From Trichostrongylus colubriformis (lineage: Eukaryota > Nematoda > Chromadorea > Rhabditida > Trichostrongylidae), in NCBI GenBank assembly GCA_963978905.1, contig OZ022259.1:45216727-45280726 (forward strand): a stretch of DNA of 64,000 nucleotides, written 5' to 3'. Positions 23,718-35,827 of this stretch are shown here, in pieces. The notes under the pieces are model-generated. The model had not been told where the DNA came from. It searched no databases and worked only from the letters and a program-made list of their open reading frames with translations. Position numbers and translations under genes: made by a program. How positions within the stretch are numbered: the first letter of the stretch is position 1; each line of letters opens with the position of its first letter.

Positions 23718-26700
23718 TCAGATTAATAGTGACATTCGCCGATGGTGAGGTTGTATCGGACTCACAGGCTTCTCGGCCAACACCGCTCGAATGATCTTCT
23801 CGGTTAGATAAGTATTAGGAGTAAGTGTGTTGTTGTTCGGTTCACTACCCTCCTCCTCCTGCTCCGTGCCATTGACCAGATCCATTTCGTCAAATGAAAA
23901 GGCGGTGTAACTCTTTCCAACAGGGCTATCATATGATGCGACACGGTGCAATGATGGTGGTTGACGATAGGCAACGTTGTCGAAGAGTCCTCTGCGACGA
24001 TAATTGTGCACGACATCGTCTTTGTTCGGCCTACCAATCACGGGAAGATCGACAGTGGTTGTGGGTGGTGACTTTCTCTCACAAAATCGTTTCTCAAACT
24101 CTTGGCGAAAGTCGAAATCAGGCAGAGATTCGCTGAGCTGCTCGACATCTTCATCCACAGAAACTGGGGTGCTACGCTCAGGAAGATCTTCACCGTGCGA
24201 GCTGTAGCTCACATCGCTTGTGGAAGAGGTGACCCCTTCTGAGACAGCGCCACTTTCACCGGTATAATCGCTGGACACCGTTACAGAATTCAAATTCTTT
24301 ATGGCATTTTCTAACTCTGCTTCAGATGCGATCAATGCTAGCTGTCCGTTCGACTGCAATTTTCGTCGAGAAGTGCTTGTCTGAGGACTATCTGTTCCAG
24401 GAGTATTAGCAGTTTCGACTTCGGAAAGCTCCGATGCTTCCCGTTCAGCATCTTCTAACTGCTCCAGGTCTAGTGTCTGTTGACGTTTCAGCACTATTTT
24501 TTGATGTCGCTTCAACGCTTTATCGTAGATGGCACACAGTTCATCCTTTGTCAGCGGAATCTCTGACGGAGATCCCTCGTGTACTTCCTTTTCCTGTGCT
24601 GTATCGTCTTCGTCGATCGTCAGTGTAGGGGCTTCGTCTGAAAGTATGAACTTTGCATCAAATTTCGTGCAATTTCAGTCGAATAATAGAATATCAACTT
24701 TCAGTGTTGCTTTAGCTGATATCAGGAACATGCGATCTGTTTTCAAAAATGATGGACAGCGCGTTATCATGCACATTCTATGTATTAGGTGGGTGTAACA
24801 TCAGATGCCGATGTGTGCCATTAGAATAGAAAATTCGCATGCTGTGTGTGCCGCGCGACGTGATGGATGCGAGCTAGAGGTGCCATATGTAGTTCTAAGT
24901 TCTAAGGCAAGAGGGTTGGGTCCGTAGCAATTGGTCGAATCTTCGCGCGGCGAACGTCGCGGCGAATTTTGTCGCGTGTGATTGCGTACATTGCGTACGC
25001 TCCCTATAAAGTTTGACGCCCAGGATTATTTCTTGATCAAGATTGTTATCATGTGATGTCCTTGTTTCTTTTACTTTTTATTTACTATTCGGTCTTATTA
25101 GGGTACAAAAGTTACTTTTTTTCAGATAATAATGAGGTGGGCAGCTGATTCTTCAAAGGATCTTCAGGTACTAGCCTTTTGCGTCCTGAGCGACCGTTGC
25201 AAGTCGTGTTGACGGCGCCGCGAAACGAAAATTTGACCAATCGTCGCACACTCCAAGAGCGGTACACATCCTAAGTAAGGCACAAATACGGCTATCACTT
25301 TGGGACCCAATCAGTTACGGCACCTCCAGCAAGGGCAACCAACGCGCTTACCGTCGCGACGCAAAATTTCTGTTCTCATAGCATCAAGGTACACCGGTAC
25401 TCGAGGATTCCTCGTCAGGGGGGGGGGGGGAGGGGGCTTATTAGCGCGAACAGGAGGGGATGCAGCGCCTGCAGCGGTCAGCGATAAGCCCTAGAATTTA
25501 GACTTTTACTGAGCATATGAGAAGCCAATAGTGTTTTGCAGCGAATCCGTTCGAAGAAATGTGAAGCAAATATCCTTTTACTTCAGGTAGCAATACATCG
25601 CAATAAAACACATTGCATCTATACAATCCAGGAACAGTTACCAGTATTGTAGATGTCAAAAAGATGGGAGGTCGTATTCGAAACCCTTAGGGAGAGGTCG
25701 TACTCAAGCGACTATTTTCCTCGATACCTGGGGTACCCTGCATAGCATGCACCCTATGTTGGCGGGCGCTTGCACAAGTGCTTTATAACAGTTCTGTGAA
25801 AGTTCTATTTTATAAATATGAAATAATGGTAAGGTTCATGCAGCACACAAGTTGCATTTACACATGTTGCACCAACCTAGCACTTCTCACCCTAGCCTCA
25901 CAGCGGTCATAAACTGAGGAAAAGATTTAATTGATTTAATTTATTGGTTTGTTCGGCGATTAACTCACTTGGTTCGTTGACGGTGTTTTGACTTTTGGAT
26001 TGTCGTCGTTCACAGCGCAAATGGTAAATGGTTTGGATTGCGTTGTAATACTCCTTGATCTGCTCGAGTTCCCCATCAGTAAGGCGATGTTTGTCGTTGG
26101 CAATGTATTCTTCCGCAAGTTGATGCAGCGATACAATGAAGTCCTAAACTCGAAAACGTACATAGCAATTTATCTACACTTTGTAATCTGTAATTTTTCT
26201 TTGCTTTGCACGGAATACGGGAATAAGTCAGTTCCCCAATAAATCGAAGGACGCATACCATAACCGATAAGACCGCGTTCATACTTTGCGTTGCCGGGGG
26301 TGGCAGCATGTCTCTGCGTCTTCACCTGTGTCACCCTGTCTCTGTGCCTGCATTGTGTCGGCACCTTCCCCATGCCACTCTGCCTCGCTGGCTATGAACG
26401 CAGCTGCGCCCTACTGGCGCGAAGTAAGCACGCGAAGCCTTTCATTTGAGTGTGGACACTTTTTGGTATCAAAAAAAAAGATCTCATGCATTTTATTCCA
26501 ACCTTGTTCAAATGATTATCGTAAGATGAGCAGGATTTCACCCAAGAGCATTGAGAATGCCTTGAATCATTCAACCCCTCCCGAGATGAAAATCTTCGTA
26601 CAATCCCTTCAGTGCTCCGCCTTTAGTTTGCATATTACCAACGGCAACCTCTTCAAATTTTCATGTGGTCAAAAAACCTCAAAACTCGTGTAACATGTGT

Positions 26701-27615
26701 GAAATTTCAGCTCTGAGCTTCATTTTCTCAGTACCTTCAGATAATTATCGGAGGTATACCGCAGCTTTCGATAGAAACTTTGTAACTGCACGAAGAAGAA
26801 TGTCTCAAATCGCCTCAGATTTAAGGGCCAGCATTTTTTTTTTGAAAGTTGTTGCTAAAAGGTCAATAAAATTTTTCCTCGTGAAATGCGCTATAACACT
26901 GTAAACGCTGGAAGCGGCAATCTCCCAACATTGGATTTTCTCACACTTTGCACAAAGTGCCTTTGAAGGAATTCGTGGCTACTTAAAAAAACGGATCTTG
27001 CATGTCCCATCAGCCTTAACTCCAGATTTATTTATTTCCACAACAGAAAATGAATAAATAACATGGATAAACGTGGAGTTAAGGCTGGTGAAGCATGAAA
27101 GATCGTACTTAATTAACTTCATATTTGATTTTCCTCAATGGCTCATCAATTTTCTAGAAAATTTTGGAGGCGAATTTGCTTGGATTTTCGAACGAAAGAC
27201 ATAACTTCAGTAATTTTGAGAAGGCCCAATTTCCACAGGTTCTGGGCCGCCTCCAATTTGTACAAGTTTATCATTTACCGCGTGACCAATACATTTGTGC
27301 TCAGGACAGGCTTATCACTTACAGTACACAGTTACACACTGCACTAACACTGCGATGGCAGCCCCACGTAACACAATTCATCACGTGACGTGATTTTGAC
27401 CCAAACTACAAGCTTTCCCAATTCCCTAGTGAATTTATGGATGCTCACCTCGTCAGCGACGTCCTTGTACAAACTGAATAACGATGCAAAGTGAAGTAAA
27501 AGAGCCAGACGTTGACCACATTTACTGTGCGAGTAGACCTGAGAATTCAAAAGATTATCTTTCTCAAGGCAGAGCTTTCGATAATGACATCTCTCAAGGT
27601 AGTCGACAGTATCAG
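23718..27615 (-). CDS. Unrecognised protein, three C-terminal exons: helical region plus long acidic disordered tail
   Basis: Exons on the minus strand are about 27615-27449 (donor GAG|GTGAGC), 26143-25969 (acceptor TTTAG, donor GTGAGT) and 24637-23718 (acceptor ACTTTCAG, stop TGA). Phases agree at both junctions (0, then 1/2). The two upstream exons read like a helical domain: DYLERCHYRKLCLEKDN, ALLLHFASLFSLYKDVADE, then DFIVSLHQLAEEYIANDKHR and LEQIKEYYNAIQTIYHLRCE. The last exon has a charged helix (ELCAIYDKALKRHQKIVLKR), then about 230 residues rich in Ser, Thr, Glu and Asp with little predicted order, a run of EEEE near the end, and a basic finish (HHRRMSLLI). I do not recognise the family. 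The acceptor of the first listed exon could also be 27624. Introns hold repeats, including the 24.9 kb dispersed element and a Harbinger-like element at 26.3 kb. More exons must lie further right or outside the window. Confidence 0.75.
24930..25300. repeat. Dispersed repeat, first copy
   Basis: It aligns with 51415-51790: GCGTGTGATTGCGTACATTG, ATTATTTCTTGATCAAGATT and TTTTACTTTTTATTTACT recur in the same order. It lies in an intron of the minus-strand gene. A pyrimidine-rich TTTTTTTCAG inside looks like an acceptor. Confidence 0.6.
25418..25430 (+). repeat. G homopolymer run (13 bases)
   Basis: One of eleven G or C runs of nine or more bases in the window; others are at 11295, 31034 (C), 37740, 40754, 43675, 46157 (C), 46850, 47020 (C, 18 bases), 49597 and 59187. 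Confidence 0.9.
26268..26437. mobile_element. Harbinger-like MITE family 6 copy in an intron
   Basis: Left TAAGACCGCGTTCATACTTT; the right end is degenerate (GGCGCGAAGTAAGC). It lies upstream of the 26143-25969 minus-strand exon, in the intron. Confidence 0.6.
27009..27090. repeat. Short inverted repeat
   Basis: The ends ATCAGCCTTAACTCCA and TGGAGTTAAGGCTGGTG pair over about 15 bp, and the interior TTATTTATT/AATAAATAA pairs again. It lies upstream of the 27.45 kb minus-strand exon. Confidence 0.6.
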
Positions 27616-27912
27616 CTGTCACAACTAATTACAAACCACGGGACAATATCACCTTGCAGAGTCTGCCCATTGCACTCCCTACTTATCAGCTTCAGGTTTT
27701 CTAATAGTTCCAGAGTAACTGAGCGAAAAGAGAATAACTGACATAAGCAAAGGTAGTAGCTCGATCAAGATATTTTGTGACTTTACAGAATAGGATGCGG
27801 GTAATTCTTACGGAAACAAGTAAATAAAGTGTAATAGTAACAAGCGACTCGTACTAAAGTGAAGCCAAAAGTGAAAAGCGAGTAGTTTTGGCGTCCTCTT
27901 GACATTTCACAA

Positions 27913-27975
27913 CTATTAGATTGGTGCATAAACGATGCAGCTTTTTATTGTTACATTTTTCTGTGGTGGAAATTG
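27913..27975 (+). repeat. Mariner terminus fragment
   Basis: It reads TATTAGATTGGTGCATAAAC, then GATGCAGCTTTTTATTG, close to the terminal repeat pattern of mariner elements (TTAGGTTGGTGCAAAAGT type). The matching right end is not found; a family 1 MITE follows at 28109. Confidence 0.45.
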
Positions 27976-28108
27976 AAGTTTTGGCGACTAATAAATGGGA
28001 AGCGGTCCTTGATTGCGATGGAAAACGCTCCCAATCAATCATTTGAACACGTTTGTCGCTAAGTTTTTAGTATTATTTTTGCAAACCGAATGTTAAAAAA
28101 AAGCCGCT

Positions 28109-28665
28109 TTAAAGACAGCATTAGGGGTAATGCGGTAATGGAGAAATCCCTACAAGAAGTAGCTCACATGGTAGTCCTGGGCCTAGGAAGGCTATCTGTG
28201 GCGAAATGCCGGTGAAAAAGCGCTCCTCCGAGCTGTAGAAACGGCGCAACGGATCATTGATTTCTTGATCCCGCCCCCCTTTGATTTCTTTATCCCGCCT
28301 CCCGATGACGTAATTCCCGATTGGCTGGGCTGGGAGCGGCCAAGGAGATGTGGCATCGAAGGTTTGCGGCGCGCTTTCGCAGTTTTAGCTTGAAGCTCAC
28401 TCCAAAAAGTGGATGCTGTCCCATTTCCAAACATTCCTTCGTGTTTACTTGGCAACATGCCAATAGAAAATTAGATCAGACTACCCGCTTCTTGACGGAC
28501 AGGTCGTCCGCGTCGAGAATCAACAGTGGAAAGGGGGCCCTATTTCTCGGGTTTCTGGCCATTTCCATCCGTTTTTTCTCCACTGTCCTGTTACTAGGCA
28601 TCTCAACTTTCATATGCACTACTTCTTTTACTTTTCGTCCACCTTTCCCCTAATGCTGCCTTTAA
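28109..28665 (+). mobile_element. TTAA MITE family 1, full copy
   Basis: Left TTAAAGACAGCATTAGGGG, right CCCCTAATGCTGCCTTTAA, 557 bp, TTAA on both sides. It is highly similar to 3954-4513 and to 29705-30265 in inverse. Confidence 0.88.
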
Positions 28666-28919
28666 TTATGCACCAGACCAACATTTCCGTCGAGGTAAGT
28701 CATAACGTTATCTAACCTTATCGGCTTTTGCCATTACTGCTTTATACAGTATCAAGATGTCAGACCAGTAGCTCGTTCGAACTTCATCTCTGAAAATAAT
28801 CGATTTAACCTTATCTTATATGCTTTATCATGATAAAGAATAACGATTCATGAAGGAAACTCGTTTCCTTATTGGGCTCAAACCATGCGCTAAATTTTGA
28901 ACGCCTTCATAATATTCCT

Positions 28920-29242
28920 TTAAAGGGCCCGGGAGGGGGCAAGAAAGGAAAGCGTAATTGTAAACACTATTCTGCGTAAACAAACAATTCGGTTCAAAAG
29001 GGATGATATGTAGCGAAAATCGCGTTGAGAGACACGCCCTTTTGGCGCTGTTGCGATTCCAACATGTTTCACCTCGAACTGCATGCTTCCGTGGCCGAGT
29101 TACCTGTTGGCTGCGGGCAGAGAAGCCGGAATTGATCTCATTCATGGTGATGTTCAACCTCGACGTTTTGGCAAGGCTATGTGTATGCATAGGCAGAAGC
29201 AGTAGTACCATAGGCCGAGATTGCGCCCTCCCGGTGTATTTA
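28920..29242. mobile_element. TTAA MITE family 5
   Basis: Left TTAAAGGGCCCGGGAGGGGG; the right end is a near inverse (GCCCTCCCGGTGTATTTAA). 323 bp. Its right TTAA is shared with the family 2 copy at 29239. Confidence 0.7.
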
Positions 29243-29672
29243 AAGGAATCGTCCGCGGAAAACTTAGTCTCTTTGTTACCTTCATATTTATGTTGTACTT
29301 GCCTAATAAGGGCCACATGCAAAAATTCACGCGAAAGAGTGGAAACTCGGCTAAAATACAGCTCCTCAAAGCCCTGGCCGGGTGGGCGGGGCTTCCGAGT
29401 AAAAGCCGTCCCGCCATTCGCCGCGTTTGGGAACGAAAAGTGAGACTGTTTACGTATTTTTTCGTTCCTACAATCTCCCCTCCGACCGCGGCGGACGACG
29501 GGGTAAGCACTTGCTCGGGGCTCCGCCCACCCGGCCAAGACTTTGTGATGCTGTGTCACAGCCGGATTCACTTTTTTTCGCGTGAAGCTTTGCTGCGGCC
29601 CACATTGGGCTAATGCACATAAATATATGGGTAACATGAAAACTAATTTTTTTTTCGTGGACGATTCCTTCG
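29239..29672. mobile_element. TTAA MITE family 2, diverged copy sharing a TTAA with family 5
   Basis: Left TTAAAGGAATCGTCCGCGGA, right end CGTGGACGATTCCTTCG. The left TTAA (29239-29242) is also the right end of the preceding element. Confidence 0.8.
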
Positions 29673-29704
29673 ATAGAAGCCAAACGTTTCAATCTCTTGC
29701 AGAC

Positions 29705-30265
29705 TTAAAGGCAGCATTAGGGGAAAGTCGGACGAAACGTAAAGGAAATAGTGCATATGAAAGTCGAGATGCCTAGTAATAGGATAGTGGAGAAAAAACG
29801 GATGGAAATGGCCCAAAACCCGAGAAATAAGACCCCCTTTCCACTATTGATTCTCGACGCGGACGACCTTCCCGTCAAGAGGGGGGTAGTCTGATCTAGT
29901 TTTCCATTGGCATGTTGCCAAGTAAACACAGGGGAATGTTTGGAAATACGACAACATCTCTTTTATTGAGTGAGTTTCAAGCTAAAACTGCGATAGCGCG
30001 CCGCAAAAGCTCCGATCCTGCCGCATCTTCTTGGCCGCTTCCACCCCAGTCAATCGGGAATTACGTCATCGGGAGGTGGGACCGCTGTGTCCAAGAGGCG
30101 GAACCGCTTCAAGGTTGCGGCGTTTTGCAGGGTTTCTACGGCTTAGAGGGGCGCTTTTTCACCGGGATTTCGCCACAGGTAGCCTTTTTAGGTCCAGGAC
30201 TACCATGTGAGTGAGTACTTGTGAGGATTTCTCCATTACCGCATTACCCCTAATGCTGTCTTTAA
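29705..30265 (-). mobile_element. TTAA MITE family 1, full copy, inverted
   Basis: Left TTAAAGGCAGCATTAGGGG, right CCCCTAATGCTGTCTTTAA, 561 bp. Opposite orientation to the copy at 28109, so the two could pair over about 550 bp. Confidence 0.88.
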
Positions 30266-30696
30266 GCATTTGAAAGCGTATTAGGATTATACAATGGCTG
30301 GCAAAATTCCTGTTTGTATCTGTTCCTCCCTCCTGAATAGGTTTTTGCATTTAACTGATAAATACTAGAAGAAGTCTGTTTCCGTGTGAGCGGTCCGGTC
30401 CATCGCTAGATCCTCAACCCCAGAGCTCGCTATAATCCGAGGAGTTAATGTAATATTTGATACCTGTTATCATAGAGCAATTCTTGGATGTTGTAGTGAG
30501 CATGACTGTACGCTTCTGACAGCACTGAGGTGAACAGAAATAGAAAACGACCGTTTTTCTTGGAGATGTGTGTCGTTTTCAACATTTCCATGGCATCGGT
30601 GCAGACTGCAACAACGAGCGGTCGACAGCGGTAATGGTTATAGAGGCAAAAATGATAACCGGATCAACGGGTGCAGTGAACCCATATGATTTCTCA

Positions 30697-30821
30697 GTCC
30701 CTCTCTGGACACATCTGTGTCACCCTCATCAGCCATCTGGCACGGATAAACACGCACAAGTACTGCTATCAGGTTGCCCTAATGTCGGTCTTTCTAGGGA
30801 TCCTACTTAGCTTTCTTTTAC
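30697..30821 (+). CDS. Weak exon candidate with a hydrophobic segment
   Basis: From an acceptor-like ATTTCTCAG the frame reads SLSGHICVTLISHLARINTH, then YQVALMSVFLGILLSFLLL, and ends at CTG|GTATGT. It could be one membrane-spanning exon of a receptor-like protein. No neighbour exon found. Confidence 0.22.
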
Positions 30822-30920
30822 TGGTATGTCATTTAAATCTCTACTTTTAATGTCATAACTACTACAGCAATTATCGAAGGCACATTACGTGGTAAACTCG
30901 TGAGCATTACAGCGCAACAC

Positions 30921-31296
30921 TTGAAGGAATCATGCAGAAAAAATGATTTTTGTGTTTTCCATGTATTTATGTTGCGTTTGCCTAATAACGGTCGCGTGAA
31001 GTGGTGACCTAAGGGGCTTCAGAGTGAAAGTCTCCCCCCCCCCCTTGTCTGCCGCGGTCGGAAACAAGAGTTGGTCTGTTTACAACTTTCTGTTCCCGCT
31101 ATGCGTTTCCGACCACGGCGGACGTCGAGGCGGGCCTTTACTCTGATGCTCGGCCGCCACATTGAGGGGCTATATCTTATTGTTAGCCAAATTCTTATTT
31201 TTTCGTGTGAAACTTTGCATTCGACCGTTATTAGGCAGATGCAACATAATTATATGGGTAGCAGAAGAAGTAATTTTTCTGTGCACTATTCCTTTA
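30921..31296. mobile_element. TTAA MITE family 2, diverged copy
   Basis: Left TTGAAGGAATCATGCAGAA, right TGCACTATTCCTTTA. It shares the internal ATTTATGTTGCGTTTGCCTA and contains an 11-C run. Confidence 0.7.
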
Positions 31297-31556
31297 CCTT
31301 ATAAGGGTGTAACAAGACTTACTTTTATGATTTGATGCAGTATCCCAGTACGTGTCGCTGAGTGCTGCATGAAAATTGCGATATATCTCAGCCATATCAT
31401 CAAGTGAAATGTGAACTCGTCCTTTCGCGTCCACACCTCGCAATGGCCGTAGATGTAAATGCATTTTACTGAAGAAAAAACATTCGAATGTTGTGCATGT
31501 AGAGAAAACGAACCATTTATAGCGTCAATGCAGCCAAAATAGCTGATACCATATTA

Positions 31557-32436
31557 TTAGGTTGTCCCAAAAGTCTTGTAGGATTTTTCCAAAAAAATCA
31601 GTAACTCTTGTTTACTTCGAGGCAGGTCTAGGCGGTTCAGGAATATGGTAGAACGTGCTCTATGCTCTCTAGAAGAATACATATTGACCCACCAGATCCC
31701 GTAGAGAGAGCTACAATGCCCGTTGTCGATACCCACCCAACTCGCGGTGTCATCTACTATGAGTGGTCTTGCGGCAGCATAGCGACGGAAGCGCGCGACT
31801 CTATCAGCGCTGCATTGGGCAAGGGATGTGTGAGCTACGTGGCCGTGCGCCGCTGGTTCATCAGCTTCAGCAACGGCGAGATTGACATGGAAGACAAACC
31901 ACGCTCACACTGTGCTACTTCTGCGACGCCGAAGGAATGCTTCTCCATGAAGTGCTGGTACAAGGCGAGACAGTCACCGCTACCGTATGCACCCACCAGC
32001 TCCAGCAGCTCGCCGTCGCTTTTCGAGAAAAGCTCCAAAAAAGGTCCGCGGTCACCCTCTCATGACGACGCCCCCTCCCATTTCACGAAAAGTACCTACG
32101 CCAAGCTACACGAGCTTGCCTGGGATGTCCTGCCCTACAGACCATACTCTCCAGACATTGTCCCTTCTGACTACCACCTTACCCATCCTCTCGAATCCTT
32201 CCTGGTCAAGAGAAAATTCGTTGATTATGGCATGCTTGCAAAGGCGATCGCTGACTTCATCGACTCCCAGAATCCAGGGCTCCGGGAGGAGGGAGTCAGC
32301 GATTTACCTATGAGGTGGTAGAGTCTTATTGATAACAATGGTGAATACGTTGTTGCCTAACTGTTGTTTGTTGGAAGAAAAAATAATAAAAAATGATGGT
32401 CGAAAAAAATCCTACAAGACTTTTGGGACAACCTAA
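31557..32436 (+). mobile_element. Internally deleted mariner element with 32-bp terminal inverted repeats
   Basis: The ends are matching 32-bp inverted repeats, left 31557-31588 (TTAGGTTGTCCCAAAAGTCT at its tip) and right 32405-32436, flanked by TA on both sides (31555-31556, 32437-32438). This is the TA target duplication of the Tc1/mariner superfamily. At 880 bp it is about 400 bp shorter than a typical 1.3 kb mariner. The ends are still almost identical to each other, so the element is not very old. It sits between TTAA-type elements in a gene-poor stretch. Confidence 0.93.
31662..32321 (+). pseudogene. Truncated mariner transposase (SETMAR-like), internal deletion
   Basis: This open frame of 219 codons lies inside the 880-bp mariner. 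The N-terminal half has the DNA-binding region of mariner transposases (RGVIYYEWSCG, YVAVRRWFISFSNGE, EDKPRSH). The C-terminal half has the end of the catalytic domain: HDDAPSHFTK, then LAWDVLPYRPYSPDIVPSDY and FLVKRKFVD. The middle, which should carry the first catalytic aspartate and its surroundings, is replaced by a low-complexity serine-rich stretch (APTSSSSSPSLF). The protein is about 125 residues short of the usual ~345, so it should not be catalytically active. The frame is open from ATG to stop, so the deletion either preserved the frame or was followed by a shift that left another frame open in the middle. Confidence 0.88.
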
Positions 32437-33457
32437 TACATACAGTAGAATATGCAGCATTACACAATAACTTTTTCAGAAATACATAAAAAGAAGTTAC
32501 TCAAGAGGCTCCCTCCCACGGCCAGGGATCGACTCCTGGACTATGGTCAGCCCAGACCAATGATTGTTGTCTGCTGTTCCATATCCAAGTATAGGAGCTT
32601 GTAAAAAAACGAAATGAAAGGGGCTATGACTTGAGCTGTGAAGTCTTCATCCTCATTGGTAATACATTTCTTATAGCGGTGCTTTCAGTGCCGTTTCGGT
32701 TTTGCATGTCGCGCTCGCGGATCCAGGCCAATAGGCTCCCGTAGACTTCGAATGAAGCGTTGAAAATGAAAAATGCTGTTTTAGATAGCAAGGCTGAGAG
32801 CGTTCAGAGCAATCTTAGGTTCGCTAGGAGAACAATCATAATGGTGCTTCTTGAATCGCGTCCAAACCAGAGTATGCCCATTGCAGACTGCTTTTCTCAC
32901 ACTAGAAGTTTATGTTCCATTGTTTGATAGCGAGGAGTCCTACCGTAAATTCTATTTCTGTGCGCCATAACCCATTTTTCGATATGACGTGATTGTTTAC
33001 AGAAATGTGCATTTTATCTAGGAGCTCAGCTTTCTCATAAAAGCTGTTTTTAATTTTGTGACAATCAAACATTACTTTGATTATCAGCATATGCGATAAG
33101 ATCTTAGAAAAGTACGGATGTGCTTCTAGCAGTGACTGTTATCTACCATCGCTTAATTTTGGACAAATGCATTTCCATAACGACGTGACAGAAGACTTTT
33201 GGTTATTACTGGCTTTGATAGAATAAAAAGCCAACAAAATCGATTATCGATTGTTTTGGACCTCAGAGACCGCACTGATAGATTGCAATTGAGAGCGGAG
33301 CGGACCGAGAGCAAGAAAGACATCGGTGGTTCACTTTTCCTGACTCCCTCAAAATGGTATAGTAAAACAAAACAGGAAATCGTCAAATTTGGCACTACTG
33401 GCTAACTCCCCTATCCCTGACAGAACTTTGCGTATTTGCTCGTGTCCACAAAAGTAC
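32437..33457. other. No supported gene
   Basis: Nothing recognised beyond short open frames on both strands. Confidence 0.4.
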
Positions 33458-33901
33458 TTAAAGGAACCGTACACAGAAAAAAGAGTTCATTTGTCACCCA
33501 TATATTTATGTTGTATTTGCCTAATCAGGGCCGCATGCAAAGTTTCACCCAAAAAAGTGAGAATACTGCTAGGATACGGCTCCTCAAAGTGGCAGACGGG
33601 GGAGGGGGAAGGGGGCGAGCTCAAAATAAATGCCCGCCCCGTCATCCGCCGTCGTAGGAGAATCACAGTGGGAACAGAAAGTTACGTGAACACTCCCACT
33701 CTCCGTCTCCGACCGCGGCGGACTATGGGGCGGCCATTTACTCTGAGCCCCCGCTCTCTCGACCACCACTCTGAGAAGCTGTATCTTGATCGGATTCTAA
33801 GTACCTTTTCGCGTGAAACTTTGCATGCAGCTCTTATTAGGCAATCACAATATAAACATGGGTAAAAGAGAAACTAGTTTTTCCGAGAACGATTCCTTCA
33901 A
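33458..33901. mobile_element. TTAA MITE family 2 copy
   Basis: Left TTAAAGGAACCGTACACAG, right CGAGAACGATTCCTTCAA. Arms carry the family text CATATATTTATGTTGTATTT and its inverse. Confidence 0.78.
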
Positions 33902-34907
33902 CTGAAAAAAGGGCTCTACAGTGTACCAAACTCTATCACGCATTCGAGTACTCGGCGAATTCTGAATGATAGTCAGACGCCTGGTGCACACACGAATCGC
34001 TGTCAAACAGCTTATACTTTCTTAAATTCAGCGATATTCATAACGAATAGATCAAGGAAAAGCCTATCGCAGCAGCTTCAGAGATACCACGTCGGATACC
34101 ACTTCTATCACTAACAGGTTCAAAATCAAATTGTGGACCAATACCTTCCCAAGTAATCAAGATCTATTCCTCCAGTATCGATAAAGCGGTAACGATACGA
34201 TGACACACTAACTATCACGTAGGTTCGGTCCAGTTAATGGATAGATAGGTCAATCACATTTAAATACTATTACGATCCCAAATGTTAGTAAAATGAGCAG
34301 CACATTCTAGAAGAAAGAATATTTCAATACGAAATTCTTCATCCTTTACTCCTATTCCAGTCATCAAAATAAGTTCAGCGCTCGCAGTAATATTAAAGTT
34401 ATTCACAAGAACAGGTGGTAAAAACTACAAAATCAGTAAGGCCTTCCGGAAGTATCCAACTTGAATTAATCTCAATGACGTCACTTACTTTTGTATTTTT
34501 GAAAATCGATTAGACGTTCGCCGTCGTACCATTGCGAGTCACAGTGATGGGCTGAAGGCTACGAAAAATGTGTGTTTCACGAACGCCTACCCCTTCGATT
34601 CAACCGTCCCGAAAAAGGGTCAGTCGGACGATGCGCCCTTTTCAAAAGATGCTGCGCATTTCAAGCAACAATTAACAACCTGACAATTACGGAACGCATT
34701 TCATATAAGTATCCTTATGCATCGTTAATTCACAAACTTCCAGACAAACTCGTTGGCAATGTTCATGACCAAGCCGCATGAATGAATTTACTTTTGTGAC
34801 GCCCACTGATCGGTTTCACGATTTTCTTTTGGAAAGAAAAAAACAAAACTAGACACCACGATAGATTCACCGAGCAGCCTAAGTGATAGGGAGAAGCGGC
34901 CAACTTG

Positions 34908-35267
34908 TTAAAGGAATCGTACACGGAAAATGACAAAGTTTCATGCGAAAAAGTGGGAATGCTGCTAAGATACAGCTCCTTGAAATGGTGATCGAAGGCG
35001 GCAGAGCCCCAGAGTAAGTGCCTGCCCCGTCGTCCGCCGCTGTCGGAGACGCATAGTGGGAACAGAAAGCTACGCAAACAGTTCCACTCATCGACTCCGA
35101 CCGCGGCGGACGACAGGGCGGGCATTTACTCTGAGGCCCCGCCCCCTCGACCACCACTTCAAGGTCTCACTTTTCGCGTGAAACTTTGCATGCGATCCTA
35201 ATTAAGCAACTGTAATATTAATATATGGGTGACAGAAAAACTCAATTTTCCGTGCGCGATTCCTTCA
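34908..35267. mobile_element. TTAA MITE family 2 copy, shortened left arm
   Basis: Left TTAAAGGAATCGTACACGG, right GCGCGATTCCTTCAA. The left arm lacks about 50 bp present in other copies. Confidence 0.75.
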
Positions 35268-35827
35268 AAGGTGAACATTAACATGTCTTTACGTGTCCGA
35301 CGTGTCAACAACGCATCGCATATATCATATGTCACAGGTATATGTATTCAAGTGTGATCCTGTAGACCTAATGCTACCGTTCAACATTCGACAAGATGTC
35401 CCCCCTCCCTATTTTTTCACTAGTGTGGCGCCAAAAAGGGCTTGCTTCCCTGTTTCTCAAATTTATCAAGGCTGCTACAGCTGTTCACAAAGAAGGTGAA
35501 ACCGCTCAACTGCCAAATGTATAGTCGAATGATTTATTTCTATGGAAAGATACCCAGCCAGAAACTTCTTGAACGATAACAAGAATGGTCACCTTCAAGC
35601 CTTGTTCTGTCAGCGTACATCCACCAAACTAACAAAGCAATCTCTGCTGAGATGCACCACGTAAGTCTTTTACTCAGAATTACAGAGGACTCATGAGCGC
35701 TGCTACCCGGAGATAGATGGTGAAAATTTTTGTATCTTAATAAATGTACTACTAATTAATCGGTTCGGGGAGAAAAACCTGGGATTGTGATGTAGAAGTA
35801 CGAAGGCACTAGGTTAGTTCGGGTGTA

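Noticed and set aside
28828..29637. 269-codon minus-strand frame
   Set aside because: It runs across family 5 and family 2 MITEs; its parts translate the repeats, and no coherent domain is seen.
32506..32570. Minus-strand GGAGTCGATCCCTGG as a tRNA T arm
   Set aside because: The loop is one base too long and no matching D or anticodon arm was found.
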